64,000 nucleotides of DNA from Pseudomonas laurentiana (GTDB lineage: Bacteria; Pseudomonadota; Gammaproteobacteria; Pseudomonadales; Pseudomonadaceae): positions 1 through 64,000 of the forward strand of contig NZ_BMQU01000011.1 in NCBI RefSeq assembly GCF_014648275.1. Direction: 5' to 3'. Both the position numbers and the translations under genes were made by a program. Under the pieces are notes generated by a model. The model was not told the origin of the DNA, did no database searches, and saw only the letters and a list, made by a program, of their open reading frames with translations. Positions 1 to 13,000 of the stretch are shown here, one piece after another (positions within the stretch are counted from its first letter, which is position 1; the number at the start of each line of letters is the position of its first letter).

Positions 1-1
1 C

Positions 2-121
2 AAGGACCCGATTGGCTATGCGGGTGGGCTGAACCTGTATGTGTATGCGCCGAATCCGGTTTTCTGGATTGATCCGTTTGGTGTGAGGGTTCAATCGCAA
101 CCCTCGCCAGTTGGCAGATGA
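2..121 (+). CDS. Rhs-family protein, C-terminal end only (partial, runs off left edge)
   Basis: The open frame enters from the left edge and stops with TGA at 119-121. Its 39 residues match the end of the Rhs repeat-associated core domain: a DPIGYAGGLN stretch, an NLYVYAPNP-type segment and a WIDPFG end. In Rhs and YD-repeat proteins this core normally closes the shell around a variable C-terminal toxin that begins just after the DPxG motif. Here only 12 residues (VRVQSQPSPVGR) follow, so no toxin domain fits, and no immunity-sized gene follows on the same strand. The stop lies one base from the stop of the convergent LysR gene. It is either a toxin-less Rhs or the scar of a deleted or displaced toxin tip; the part to the left is needed to decide. 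Confidence 0.8.
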   Translation, partial: KDPIGYAGGLNLYVYAPNPVFWIDPFGVRVQSQPSPVGR

Positions 122-122
122 G

Positions 123-1010
123 TCAGCCCTGTGCACACAGGTGTTTAACAAACTGCTGCACCAACGGCCCTGCATCACGCCGATATGCGACGGCCACGGT
201 GCTGGTGCAGCCCTCATCGACCAGGGGCACGAGTGTTAGTCCGGTGGGTGCGATGTCTTTCATGCAGCGCGGTAGCAAGGCCACGCCAAACCCGGCCTGA
301 ATCAACTGCAGTTGCGTGGTCTTGCGTGACACCACCCGCGCAGCCTTCGGAAAGAACCCCGCTTGCATGCATAACTGCGCAGACAGGTAGCTCAAGCCGC
401 CTCGTTGGCGATGGGGGATGGAGATAAAGGCTTCTTCTCGCAATTGCGCCAGGCTGGCTGTGGCCGTGCTGGCCAAGGGGTGGTCGCTGGCCACCGCTAG
501 CAGCAGCGGTTCCTCGAACAGTGGCTCAATGCACAAGGCTTCATGCTGACGCAGTACGGGCAGGCGCAGCAGGCCAAGCTCCAGCCGGCCTTCGACAAGT
601 TCTTCCAGCTGCGCTTCAGAGGACTGCTGGGCAATCTCCATGGAGACCTTTGGGTTGTCCTGCAGGTAGCGGCTGAGCCGGGCGAGCAAGTGCCCTGTCA
701 GCGGCACGGTGCTGGAGTGACTGAGGCGAAGGCTGCCGCGCAGGCCATTACCGATTTCGTGGGCCATGCGACTGGCCTTTTCCAGTTCGCTGAGCAGGCT
801 GCGCGCACGTGGCAGGAACGCCTCGCCCGCTGTTGTCAGGCGTGGTTGTCGGGCGGTGCGCTCGAACAGTGGTGTCTCGAGCAGGTCTTCCAGCGCCTTG
901 ATCTGCCTGCTCAAGGCCGATTGGGCGATGTACAGGCGCTCGGCGGCGGCACTGAAGCTGCCGCTGTCGGCGATTTCAACGAAGTAGCGCAACTGTCGCG
1001 TGGAGATCAT
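123..1010 (-). CDS. LysR-family transcriptional regulator
   Basis: The 295-residue protein has usual LysR length. The N-terminal winged helix-turn-helix (about residues 1-60, with RQLRYFVEIADSGSFSAAAE and a SALSRQIKALE recognition helix) is clear, and the rest is a LysR substrate-binding domain that would sense a small effector. It is divergent from a TauE/SafE permease gene that starts 102 bases away, the usual layout for a LysR protein controlling its neighbour. The effector cannot be told from sequence. The 3' end directly abuts the Rhs remnant. The ATG start puts the HTH at the extreme N-terminus, as is normal for the family. Confidence 0.93.
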   Translation of the reverse strand: MISTRQLRYFVEIADSGSFSAAAERLYIAQSALSRQIKALEDLLETPLFERTARQPRLTTAGEAFLPRARSLLSELEKASRMAHEIGNGLRGSLRLSHSSTVPLTGHLLARLSRYLQDNPKVSMEIAQQSSEAQLEELVEGRLELGLLRLPVLRQHEALCIEPLFEEPLLLAVASDHPLASTATASLAQLREEAFISIPHRQRGGLSYLSAQLCMQAGFFPKAARVVSRKTTQLQLIQAGFGVALLPRCMKDIAPTGLTLVPLVDEGCTSTVAVAYRRDAGPLVQQFVKHLCAQG

Positions 1011-1029
1011 TGAGCTATGCCTTTTGGAG

Positions 1030-1063
1030 ATGCCTTCTGCATGAATTGCATATTAGTCGGCAT
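1030..1063. promoter_or_regulatory. Candidate LysR operator between divergent genes
   Basis: The 102-base divergent spacer holds nested inverted repeats: ATGCC (1030-1034) with GGCAT (1059-1063) outside, and TGCA (1038-1041) with TGCA (1047-1050) inside. LysR proteins usually bind short imperfect dyads in such spacers. The arms are only 4-5 bases, so this is a weak inference. Confidence 0.3.
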
Positions 1064-1112
1064 GGCTGGTGAGTGGCTAAAGTTTCGGCGTCTTCCTTAG
1101 AGGTCGCTCGCT

Positions 1113-1883
1113 ATGACTGTGGCAATGGTGTTTTCCCTGCTTCCCTTTTCGGCGATGGACTGGCTGCTGATCATGCTGGGTATCGGTGCGGCCTATGTTG
1201 TTTTTGGTGTCGCCGGGTTTGGTACGGCGCTGGTCGCAGGGCCGGTGATGATTCAGTTCATGCCGTTATCGCGGATTATCCCGTTGTTGGTGCTGCTGGA
1301 TTTCGTGGCGGCGTTTGGTAACTGGCTACCGGCGCGCAAGGCCGTTGTTCGCGGTGAGCTGATGCGTCTGCTGCCGTGCATGGCGCTGGGCTGTACCTTG
1401 GGTGTGGTGTTCTTGCTCAACCTCAAGTCCGACCTGCTGTTGCTGCTGATGGGGCTGTTTATTACGACCTATGCCGTCTACAGCCTGGCGCTGACGGTCA
1501 AGCCCGCACGCCTGGCGCCCGCCTGGGTAGTGCCGATGGGCACGGTCGGAGGTCTGTTTGGTGCGCTGTTCGGTAGTGGCGGCTTTCTTTATGCGATCTA
1601 CCTGAATGCCCGGTTACCCTCCAAGGATCAGGTGCGTGCCACTCAGAGCGCCTTGATCAGTTGCAGTACGCTGGTGCGCTTGAGCCTGTTTCTGATCGCA
1701 GGTGTGTATGCCGACCTGCCGTTGTTGGTACTGGCGCTGTGCCTGGCGCCGATGATGCTGCTTGGTTTGTGGGTTGGCCGACGGTTGGCCTTGAACCTGT
1801 CGCGCGAAGCTTTTGTGCGTGTGGTCACCTGGTTGGTACTGGCCAGTGGTATTGCTCTGATCGGTCGCTATCTGAGTGCCTGA
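1113..1883 (+). CDS. TauE/SafE (sulfite exporter/TSUP) family permease
   Basis: The 256-residue protein is almost entirely hydrophobic, with about eight membrane segments. It carries the family-typical glycine-rich stretches GVAGFGTALVAGP (near residues 29-41) and GGLFGALFGSGG (near 146-157), which recur in the two halves of TSUP proteins. Members move small organic or sulfur-containing anions across the inner membrane; the substrate here is unknown. It is divergent from the LysR gene and is its likely target. The ATG at 1113 follows an AGAGG-like ribosome site, and the reading frame has the usual family length. Confidence 0.88.
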   Translation: MTVAMVFSLLPFSAMDWLLIMLGIGAAYVVFGVAGFGTALVAGPVMIQFMPLSRIIPLLVLLDFVAAFGNWLPARKAVVRGELMRLLPCMALGCTLGVVFLLNLKSDLLLLLMGLFITTYAVYSLALTVKPARLAPAWVVPMGTVGGLFGALFGSGGFLYAIYLNARLPSKDQVRATQSALISCSTLVRLSLFLIAGVYADLPLLVLALCLAPMMLLGLWVGRRLALNLSREAFVRVVTWLVLASGIALIGRYLSA

Positions 1884-1926
1884 GCACGGGTTAAACTGGC
1901 CGCTTTGAATCGGTTTGGCCGTCGTT

Positions 1927-4039
<2,113 letters not shown>

Positions 4040-4061
4040 TGCTTCTGGCAGTACTAGCAAG

Positions 4062-4084
4062 CGGGGCTGTTATCGACAGCCCCG
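4062..4084 (+). other. Hairpin between guaB and guaA
   Basis: CGGGGCTGT (4062-4070) pairs perfectly with ACAGCCCCG (4076-4084) around a five-base loop. No T-run follows, so it is not a standard terminator. It could tune guaB and guaA expression separately by mRNA processing or partial attenuation. Confidence 0.55.
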
Positions 4085-4118
4085 TGTCGTTTCCGATTAC
4101 CACTGACGAGATTGAGTC

Positions 4119-5696
4119 ATGGCCCTCGACATTCACGCTCACCGCATCCTGATCCTCGATTTCGGTTCCCAGTACACCCAACTGATCGCTCGCCGCGTTC
4201 GCGAAATCGGTGTGTACTGCGAGCTGCACCCGTTCGACATGGACGATGAAGCGATTCGCGAATTCGCCCCGCGTGGCATCATCCTCGCAGGCGGCCCCGA
4301 GTCGGTCCACGAAGCCAACAGCCCACGTGCCCCGCAGGCCGTCTGGGACCTGGGTGTTCCGGTGTTCGGTATCTGCTACGGCATGCAGACCATGGCCGAG
4401 CAACTGGGCGGTAAGGTTGAAGGTTCCGACCTGCGCGAATTTGGTTACGCCCGTGTCGATATCGTCGGCAAGAGCCGCGTGCTGGACGGCATCGAAGACC
4501 ATGTAGACGACGATGGCGTGTTCGGCCTCGATGTCTGGATGAGCCACGGTGACAAGGTTACCGAGATTCCAGCAGGCTTCCATATTCTGGCCAGCACCCC
4601 TAGCTGCCCGATCGCGGGTATGGCTGACGACACCCGTGGCTACTACGGCGTGCAGTTCCACCCGGAAGTGACCCACACCAAGCAGGGCGGTCGCATCCTC
4701 TCGCGCTTCATCCTCGACATCTGCGGCTGCGAAGCACTGTGGACCGCGTCGAACATCGTTGAAGACGCCATTGCCCAGGTGCGTGAGCAGGTGGGTTCGG
4801 CCAACGTACTGCTGGGTCTGTCTGGCGGTGTCGATTCCTCGGTGGTTGCTGCGCTGCTGCACCGTGCCATTGGCGATCAGCTGACCTGCGTCTTCGTCGA
4901 CAACGGCCTGCTGCGCCTGCACGAAGGTGAGCAAGTGATGGCCATGTTCGCCGAGAACATGGGCGTCAAGGTGATCCGTGCCAACGCCGAGGAGCAGTTC
5001 CTGTCCAATCTGGCCGGCGAAGCCGACCCAGAGAAGAAGCGCAAGATCATCGGTCGCACCTTCATCGACGTGTTCGATGCTGAGGCGAGCAAGCTGGAGA
5101 ACATCCAGTTCCTGGCCCAGGGCACCATCTACCCAGACGTGATCGAGTCTGCCGGTGCCAAGAGCGGCAAGGCCCACGTGATCAAGTCGCACCACAACGT
5201 CGGTGGCCTGCCAGAGGAAATGAACCTCAAGCTGGTCGAGCCGCTGCGCGAGCTGTTCAAGGACGAAGTCCGCCGTATCGGTCTGGAACTGGGCCTGCCT
5301 TACGACATGGTCTACCGTCACCCGTTCCCGGGCCCGGGCCTGGGCGTGCGGATCCTTGGTGAAGTGAAGAAAGACTACGCCGACCTGCTGCGTCGTGCCG
5401 ACCACATCTTCATCGAAGAGCTGCGCAAGGCCGACTGGTACCACAAGGTCAGCCAGGCGTTCGTGGTGTTCCAGCCAGTCAAATCCGTGGGTGTGGTCGG
5501 TGATGGCCGTCGTTACGCCTGGGTTGTTGCCCTGCGTGCGGTGGAAACCATCGACTTCATGACCGCTCGTTGGGCGCACCTGCCGTACGAGCTGCTGGAA
5601 ACCGTCAGTGGCCGTATCATCAACGAGATCGATGGTATCTCGCGGGTGACCTACGATGTGTCGAGCAAGCCGCCGGCAACCATCGAGTGGGAATGA
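4119..5696 (+). CDS. guaA: GMP synthase (glutamine-hydrolysing)
   Basis: GuaA amidates XMP to GMP using glutamine and ATP. The 525-residue, two-domain protein has an N-terminal class I glutamine amidotransferase with the nucleophile in GICYGMQ (Cys86) and the partner His/Glu in FHPEV. It continues into an ATP pyrophosphatase domain with the P-loop LSGGVDSS (about residues 233-240) and the C-terminal dimerisation domain ending in ATIEWE. Length and motifs are standard. It is the second gene of guaBA and is followed by a strong terminator. Confidence 0.98.
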   Translation: MALDIHAHRILILDFGSQYTQLIARRVREIGVYCELHPFDMDDEAIREFAPRGIILAGGPESVHEANSPRAPQAVWDLGVPVFGICYGMQTMAEQLGGKVEGSDLREFGYARVDIVGKSRVLDGIEDHVDDDGVFGLDVWMSHGDKVTEIPAGFHILASTPSCPIAGMADDTRGYYGVQFHPEVTHTKQGGRILSRFILDICGCEALWTASNIVEDAIAQVREQVGSANVLLGLSGGVDSSVVAALLHRAIGDQLTCVFVDNGLLRLHEGEQVMAMFAENMGVKVIRANAEEQFLSNLAGEADPEKKRKIIGRTFIDVFDAEASKLENIQFLAQGTIYPDVIESAGAKSGKAHVIKSHHNVGGLPEEMNLKLVEPLRELFKDEVRRIGLELGLPYDMVYRHPFPGPGLGVRILGEVKKDYADLLRRADHIFIEELRKADWYHKVSQAFVVFQPVKSVGVVGDGRRYAWVVALRAVETIDFMTARWAHLPYELLETVSGRIINEIDGISRVTYDVSSKPPATIEWE

Positions 5697-5722
5697 TCCC
5701 GCGTTCGGCATAGGCTACTGAC

Positions 5723-5755
5723 AAGCCCCCGCTTTTAGCGGGGGTTTGTTTTTTT
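5723..5755 (+). terminator. Rho-independent terminator of guaBA
   Basis: CCCCCGC (5726-5732), a TTTTA loop and GCGGGGG (5738-5744) form a perfect seven-base-pair stem followed by TTTGTTTTTTT. Confidence 0.9.
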
Positions 5756-5869
5756 AGCCGAAGGCATTCTGGCGCAGACGCCTGTGCGGAGTGGGTTTGC
5801 CAACGATGCAGGCGTCACACAAGCGTTAACATCCCGCCGATGCCATCGCAGGCACGCCTGCCGCAGAGG

Positions 5870-6241
5870 TCAGGCAAAAATATGTGCAGAGATCAGCTTG
5901 GAAATTTCGACGATCGCGGTCTTTCCGGTGAACTCGAACTTCACTTTGCCCAGGGATGAAAAGTAAATTTCCAGCTCGGAGTCCAGGTCGAACGTGCCGG
6001 ACGTTTCAACCGAGTAGGCCACGATGTTTTTGTAGGGCAGGGAGGTGAAATCCTTTTTGCTGCCGGTGATGCCTTGCACGTTCACTGCGATGATGCGCTT
6101 GTTGGTGAACACCACGCCGTCGCGCATGGATTTGTAGGCGTCGATGACGTGCTCGCCGTCTAGCAGCAGGGCAGTTACGCGTTCGGCGTACTCGTCGTTT
6201 TGCTTGAGCTTGAAGAAGCCTTTGTTGTTGAAGTCGATCAT
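5870..6241 (-). CDS. PH-domain protein (bacterial PH domain, PF08000 type)
   Basis: The 123-residue soluble protein consists of one domain. The pattern of an N-terminal helix, DGEHVIDAYKSMRDGVVFTNKR, a central beta-rich stretch with SLPYKNIVAYSVET, and a final amphipathic helix (AIVEISKLISAHI) matches the bacterial PH fold of PF08000. The cellular role of these proteins is not well established. There is no signal peptide. It is divergent from the multicopper oxidase gene across a 213-base spacer. The ATG start gives the complete domain. Confidence 0.8.
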   Translation of the reverse strand: MIDFNNKGFFKLKQNDEYAERVTALLLDGEHVIDAYKSMRDGVVFTNKRIIAVNVQGITGSKKDFTSLPYKNIVAYSVETSGTFDLDSELEIYFSSLGKVKFEFTGKTAIVEISKLISAHIFA

Positions 6242-6454
6242 GCGTGGATATCCCTATGAGGTGAGCTGCAGTCCAGATTTTTCAATGGCAGGAGCTGCTC
6301 GCGGGGATTCTGGTGCAGACGGGGTGGATATCACAAGGCAGGTGCGACAAAGTCTTCACTTAATCTTTCTCAAATGCAGGTGTATCGTATTCGCCCTTCA
6401 TCGCTGGCACAGTGCGCCAGCCTGTTGAGTCTGTAGTGCGAGGTGCTTGCTCCG

Positions 6455-7828
6455 ATGTCCTTTACCCGGCGACAAATTCTCGGTGGCCTTACTGGCTTGG
6501 TGGCGGTTGGCTTGGGGGCGGGGGGCGCTGCGCGCTACTGGCTGGGCAGGACCGACCCGAATGCTGGCCATGATTACGAGCTGATTGCCGCACCCTTGGA
6601 TGTGGAACTGGTATCGGGCTACAAGACGCCGGCCTGGGCGTTCGGGCCTTCTGCACCAGGCACGGAGTTGCGCGTGCGTCAGGGCGAATGGCTGCGTGTC
6701 CGCTTCATCAATCACCTGCCAGTGCCCACGACCATTCACTGGCACGGTATTCGCCTGCCGCTGGAAATGGATGGCGTACCCTACGTTTCGCAACTGCCGG
6801 TGTTGCCCGGCGAATACTTCGACTACAAATTCCGTGTGCCGGATGCCGGTAGCTACTGGTATCACCCGCATGTGAGCAGCAGTGAAGAGCTGGGGCGCGG
6901 GTTGGTAGGGCCGCTGATTGTCGAAGAGCGAGAGCCCACCGGGTTCAAGCATGAGCGGACCTTGAGCCTTAAGAGCTGGCATGTGGACGAGCAGGGCGCC
7001 TTCGTAGCTTTCAGCGTGCCTCGGGAGGCTGCCCGGGGTGGTACGGCGGGGCGCTTGCTCACCATCAATGGTGAGCCCAATGCCGTTGTTGATCTGCCGG
7101 CCGGGCAGATTGTCCGTGTGCGCTTGCTCAACCTGGACAGCACGCTGACCTATCGGATCAACCTGCGCGGGAATGCCGAGGCGCGTATTTATGCGCTGGA
7201 TGGCAACCCGATCACGCCGCGTCCGCTGGGCAAGGATTACTGGTTGGGCCCGGGTATGCGTATTTGCCTGGCGATCAAGGTGCCGCCAGCCGGTGAGGAA
7301 ATCTCCCTGCGTGATGGTCCGGTACGCCTGGGAACCTTGCGCTCGGTTGCCAGCAATGACGCGCCGAGTGACTGGCCGCCAGCGCTGCCGGCCAACCCGG
7401 TGGCCGAGCCTGATCTGGCCAATGCCGAGAAGCTCAACTTCAATTTTGAGTGGGCCGGTTCAGTGTCGGTGAATACCGAAAATCGACCGCCGAGTTTGTG
7501 GCAAATCAATGGTATTGCCTGGGATATCACCGATAAAACCTGCTCTGATCGGCCAATTGCTACCCTGAAGAAGGGCAAGAGTTACATCTTCGAGCTGAAG
7601 AACATGACCCAGTACCAGCACCCGGTTCACCTGCATGGCATGTCATTCAAGGTGATTGGGTCGAATCGACGCAAGATCGAGCCGTATTTCACTGACACCT
7701 ACCTGTTGGGCAAGAACGAACGTGCCCAGGTCGCCTTGGTCGCAGATAACCCGGGAACCTGGATGTTCCACTGTCATGTCATCGATCACATGGAAACCGG
7801 CCTGATGGCTGCAATCGAGGTGGCATGA
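6455..7828 (+). CDS. Tat-exported multicopper oxidase
   Basis: The 457-residue protein starts at ATG 6455; a GTG four codons upstream is possible. It begins with a twin-arginine signal (FTRRQILGG, then a hydrophobic stretch), so it should fold in the cytoplasm and be exported to the periplasm. All four copper-ligand motifs are present: HWH (95-97), HPH (137-139), HPVHLHG (about 389-395) and HCHVIDHMETGLM (from about 439), whose HCH pair and following Met define a type 1 site. Such enzymes oxidise metals or phenolics with O2; no methionine-rich CueO-type insert is obvious, so the substrate is open. Its stop codon overlaps the tadA start (ATGA). Confidence 0.92.
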   Translation: MSFTRRQILGGLTGLVAVGLGAGGAARYWLGRTDPNAGHDYELIAAPLDVELVSGYKTPAWAFGPSAPGTELRVRQGEWLRVRFINHLPVPTTIHWHGIRLPLEMDGVPYVSQLPVLPGEYFDYKFRVPDAGSYWYHPHVSSSEELGRGLVGPLIVEEREPTGFKHERTLSLKSWHVDEQGAFVAFSVPREAARGGTAGRLLTINGEPNAVVDLPAGQIVRVRLLNLDSTLTYRINLRGNAEARIYALDGNPITPRPLGKDYWLGPGMRICLAIKVPPAGEEISLRDGPVRLGTLRSVASNDAPSDWPPALPANPVAEPDLANAEKLNFNFEWAGSVSVNTENRPPSLWQINGIAWDITDKTCSDRPIATLKKGKSYIFELKNMTQYQHPVHLHGMSFKVIGSNRRKIEPYFTDTYLLGKNERAQVALVADNPGTWMFHCHVIDHMETGLMAAIEVA

Positions 7829-8310
7829 TGCGCCAGCCCCAGATCATTGACCGCAGTCGCGATCAGGCTTTCATGCAGATGGCCCTGGACCTGGCGGCTC
7901 AGGGCGCGGCCCTGGGTGAGGTACCGGTGGGGGCGGTGCTGGTGCAGCATGGTGAGGTCATTGGCCGGGGGTTCAATTGCCCGATCAGTGGCAGCGACCC
8001 CAGTGCCCATGCCGAGATGGTCGCCATTCGTGCAGCAGCACAGGCTGCCAGTAACTACCGCTTGCCGGGCAGTACGCTCTACGTGACGCTGGAGCCGTGC
8101 AGCATGTGCGCGGGGCTGATCGTCCACTCGCGTATTGCCCGGGTGGTCTACGGAGCGCTGGAACCTAAAGCCGGTGTGGTGCAGAGCCAGGGGCAGTTTT
8201 TTACCCAGGGTTTCCTCAATCACCGCGTGTTGTTTGAAGGTGGGGTGCTGGCCGAGGCGTGCGGCAGCATTCTCAGTGAATTCTTCAAGGCGCGTCGTGC
8301 GCGATCCTGA
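7825..8310 (+). CDS. tadA: tRNA-specific adenosine deaminase
   Basis: TadA deaminates A34 of tRNA-Arg(ACG) to inosine and is essential in most bacteria. The 161-residue protein has the zinc-dependent deaminase signature: HAE at 62-64 (proton-shuttling Glu64) and PCSMC at 91-95. The family segment ALGEVPVGAVLV is present near the N-terminus. The start overlaps the stop of the multicopper oxidase gene, implying translational coupling, although an own promoter inside that gene is possible. It is convergent with mltF 39 bases away; a short perfect palindrome (8310-8321) lies in the gap. Confidence 0.95.
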   Translation: MMRQPQIIDRSRDQAFMQMALDLAAQGAALGEVPVGAVLVQHGEVIGRGFNCPISGSDPSAHAEMVAIRAAAQAASNYRLPGSTLYVTLEPCSMCAGLIVHSRIARVVYGALEPKAGVVQSQGQFFTQGFLNHRVLFEGGVLAEACGSILSEFFKARRARS

Positions 8311-8349
8311 GCGGGCCCGCTGCAAAGGCGTTGAGTGCTAGCGAGGGGG

Positions 8350-9831
<1,482 letters not shown>

Positions 9832-10020
9832 TCAGGTCCAGCCATATCTCGACAATGGGTGGCTTGTCTGTTAGCACTGGGCAAAAATGTACGCGAAAAA
9901 GTAGGGCCTTTACCGTCTTTTTCAATTAAAGAGGTGCCTCTGTTGTAGGCAGCCAGAAGATACCGATATTCGGCCAGGGCTGGATGCAGCGTTTCGAGTG
10001 CCTGACGCGCCGGTTTAGGC

Positions 10021-10026
10021 TACAAT
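10021..10026 (+). promoter_or_regulatory. Candidate -10 box of purL
   Basis: TACAAT lies 44 bases upstream of the purL ATG. No good -35 hexamer is present at the right distance, so the promoter may need an activator or be weak. The rest of the 259-base mltF-purL spacer shows no other clear element. Confidence 0.4.
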
Positions 10027-10069
10027 GCACGGCCTCTAAGCACACCCCCTTCCTGAGGCTGTCCCGACG

Positions 10070-13000
10070 ATGTTGATCCTGCGCGGCGCTCCTGCCCTTT
10101 CTGCCTTTCGCCACGGTAAGTTAATCGAGCAACTGAGCCAGAAAGTCCCCGCTGTTAGTGGTTTGTATGCTGAATTCGCTCATTTCGCCGAGGTTGACGG
10201 TGATCTGACCGCCGACCAACAGCAGGTGCTTGCACGTCTGCTCAAGTACGGCCCTAGCGTACCGGTCCAGGAGCCCACTGGCCGCCTGTTTCTGGTAGTG
10301 CCACGTTTCGGTACCATTTCGCCCTGGTCGAGCAAGGCCAGCGACATCGCCCACAACTGCGGCCTGAGTAATATCCAGCGCCTGGAGCGGGGCATCGCCT
10401 TCTATGTCAGCGGCGAGCTGAGCGAGGCGGATGTCGTTGCCGTTGCCGACGTGCTGCACGACCGCATGACTCAGCTGGTGCTGAGCAAGCTGGAAGATGC
10501 CGCCGGTCTGTTCAGCCATGCACAACCCAAGCCGCTGACGGCGGTCGATGTACTGGGCGGTGGCCGCGCCGCATTGGAAAAGGCCAACGTCGAGTTGGGC
10601 CTGGCCCTGGCCGACGACGAGATCGATTACCTGGTCAATGCCTTCCTGGGCTTGAAGCGCAATCCGCACGACATCGAACTGATGATGTTCGCCCAGGCCA
10701 ACTCCGAGCATTGCCGACACAAGATCTTCAATGCCAGCTGGGATATCGATGGCGAAAGCCAGGAAAAAAGCCTGTTCGGCATGATCAAGAACACCTACCA
10801 ACTGCACAGCGAAGGCGTGTTGTCTGCTTACAAGGACAACGCCTCGGTGATCGTTGGTTCCGTGGCCGGTCGTTTTTTCCCGAACCCTGAAACCCGCCAG
10901 TATGGCGCGGTGCAGGAGCCGGTCCACATCCTGATGAAGGTCGAGACCCATAACCACCCGACCGCTATCGCTCCGTTCCCGGGTGCATCTACCGGTTCCG
11001 GTGGCGAGATCCGCGACGAAGGCGCTACCGGCCGTGGTGCCAAGCCGAAAGCCGGCCTGACGGGTTTCACCGTATCCAACCTGCGGATCCCTGGCTTCGA
11101 ACAGCCTTGGGAGAAGCCTTACGGCAAGCCTGAGCGCATCGTCAATGCGCTGGACATCATGATTGAAGGCCCACTGGGTGGTGCGGCGTTCAACAACGAA
11201 TTCGGTCGTCCAGCCCTGACCGGCTACTTCCGTACCTTCGAGCAGTCGATCACTACCCCTCACGGTGATGAAGTCCGTGGTTACCACAAGCCGATCATGC
11301 TGGCCGGTGGTATGGGCAACATCCGTGAAGAACACGTGCAGAAGGGCGAAATCAGCGTCGGCGGCAAGCTGATCGTACTGGGCGGCCCAGCCATGTTGAT
11401 CGGCCTGGGTGGCGGTGCTGCCTCGTCGATGGCGACCGGCTCCAGCTCGGCTGACCTGGACTTCGCTTCCGTTCAGCGGGAAAACCCGGAAATGGAGCGC
11501 CGTTGCCAGGAAGTGATCGACCGTTGCTGGCAGCTGGGTGACAACAACCCGATCAAGTTCATTCACGACGTCGGTGCGGGCGGTCTGTCCAACGCTTTCC
11601 CTGAATTGGTGAACGACGGCGGTCGCGGTGGCCGTTTCGAGCTGCGCAACGTACCGAACGACGAACCAGGCATGGCGCCGCTGGAAATCTGGAGCAATGA
11701 ATCCCAAGAGCGTTACGTGCTCTCGGTCGATGCTGCCGATTTCGAGCGTTTCAAGGCCATCTGTGAGCGTGAGCGCTGCCCGTTCGCGGTGGTGGGTGAG
11801 GCTACTGCCGAACCGCATCTGACCGTTACCGACAGCCATTTCGGCAACAATCCGGTAGATATGCCACTGGACGTGCTGCTGGGCAAACCGCCAAAAATGC
11901 ACCGCTCTGTAACCCGTGAAGCGGAGTTGGGCGATGATTTCGACCCAAGCGCGCTGGCGCTGGATGACTCTATCGATCGCGTGTTGCGTCACCCTACGGT
12001 GGCCAGCAAGAGCTTCCTGATCACGATTGGCGACCGCACCATCACCGGTCTGGTTGCTCGTGACCAGATGGTCGGCCCTTGGCAAGTGCCCGTGGCGGAT
12101 GTCGCTGTCACCGCCACCAGTTTTGACGTCTACACCGGTGAAGCGATGGCCATGGGTGAGCGCACTCCGCTGGCCTTGCTCGATGCCCCGGCGTCCGGTC
12201 GCATGGCGATTGGCGAGACCCTCACCAACATGGCCGCCTCGCGGATCGGCAAGTTGTCCGATATCAAGCTGTCGGCCAACTGGATGTCCGCTGCAGGTCA
12301 CCCGGGTGAAGATGCGCGTCTGTATGACACCGTCAAGGCCGTTGGCATGGAGCTGTGCCCAGAGCTGGGCCTGACCATTCCGGTGGGCAAGGACTCCATG
12401 TCCATGAAGACCCGCTGGAGCGAAGAGGGCAACGAGAAGAGCGTTACCTCGCCGCTGTCGCTGGTTGTCACCGGTTTCGCACCTGTGACCGATATTCGCA
12501 AGACCCTCACTCCAGAGCTGCGCATGGACAAGGGCGAGACCGATCTGATCCTGATCGACCTCGGCCGTGGCCAGAACCGCATGGGCGCTTCGATCCTGGC
12601 GCAAACCCACGGAAAATTGGGTAGCCAGGCGCCGGACGTCGATGATGCCGAAGACCTGAAGGCCTTCTTTGCCGTGATCCAGGGCCTGAATGCTGACGGT
12701 CACCTGTTGGCCTACCACGACCGTTCCGATGGCGGTCTGCTGGTCAGTGCGCTGGAAATGGCCTTTGCCGGTCACTGTGGCCTGAGCCTGGAGCTCGACA
12801 CCCTGACCAGCAAGCGTGAGAAGGTCGCTGCGGTGCTGTTCAACGAAGAGCTGGGTGCGGTGATCCAGGTGCGTCAGGACGCTACGGCTGAGGTGCTGGC
12901 ACAGTTCAGCGCCGCAGGTCTTGGCGAAGACTGTGTTGCCGTGATCGGCCAGCCGGTCAACAGTGCCCAGGTGCAAATCAGCCTGAACGGCGAGGTGCTG

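Noticed and set aside
5784-5866. Possible REP-type repeat remnants near 5784 and near 6289
   Set aside because: They resemble Pseudomonas REP wording only in short stretches and lack a convincing paired arm.
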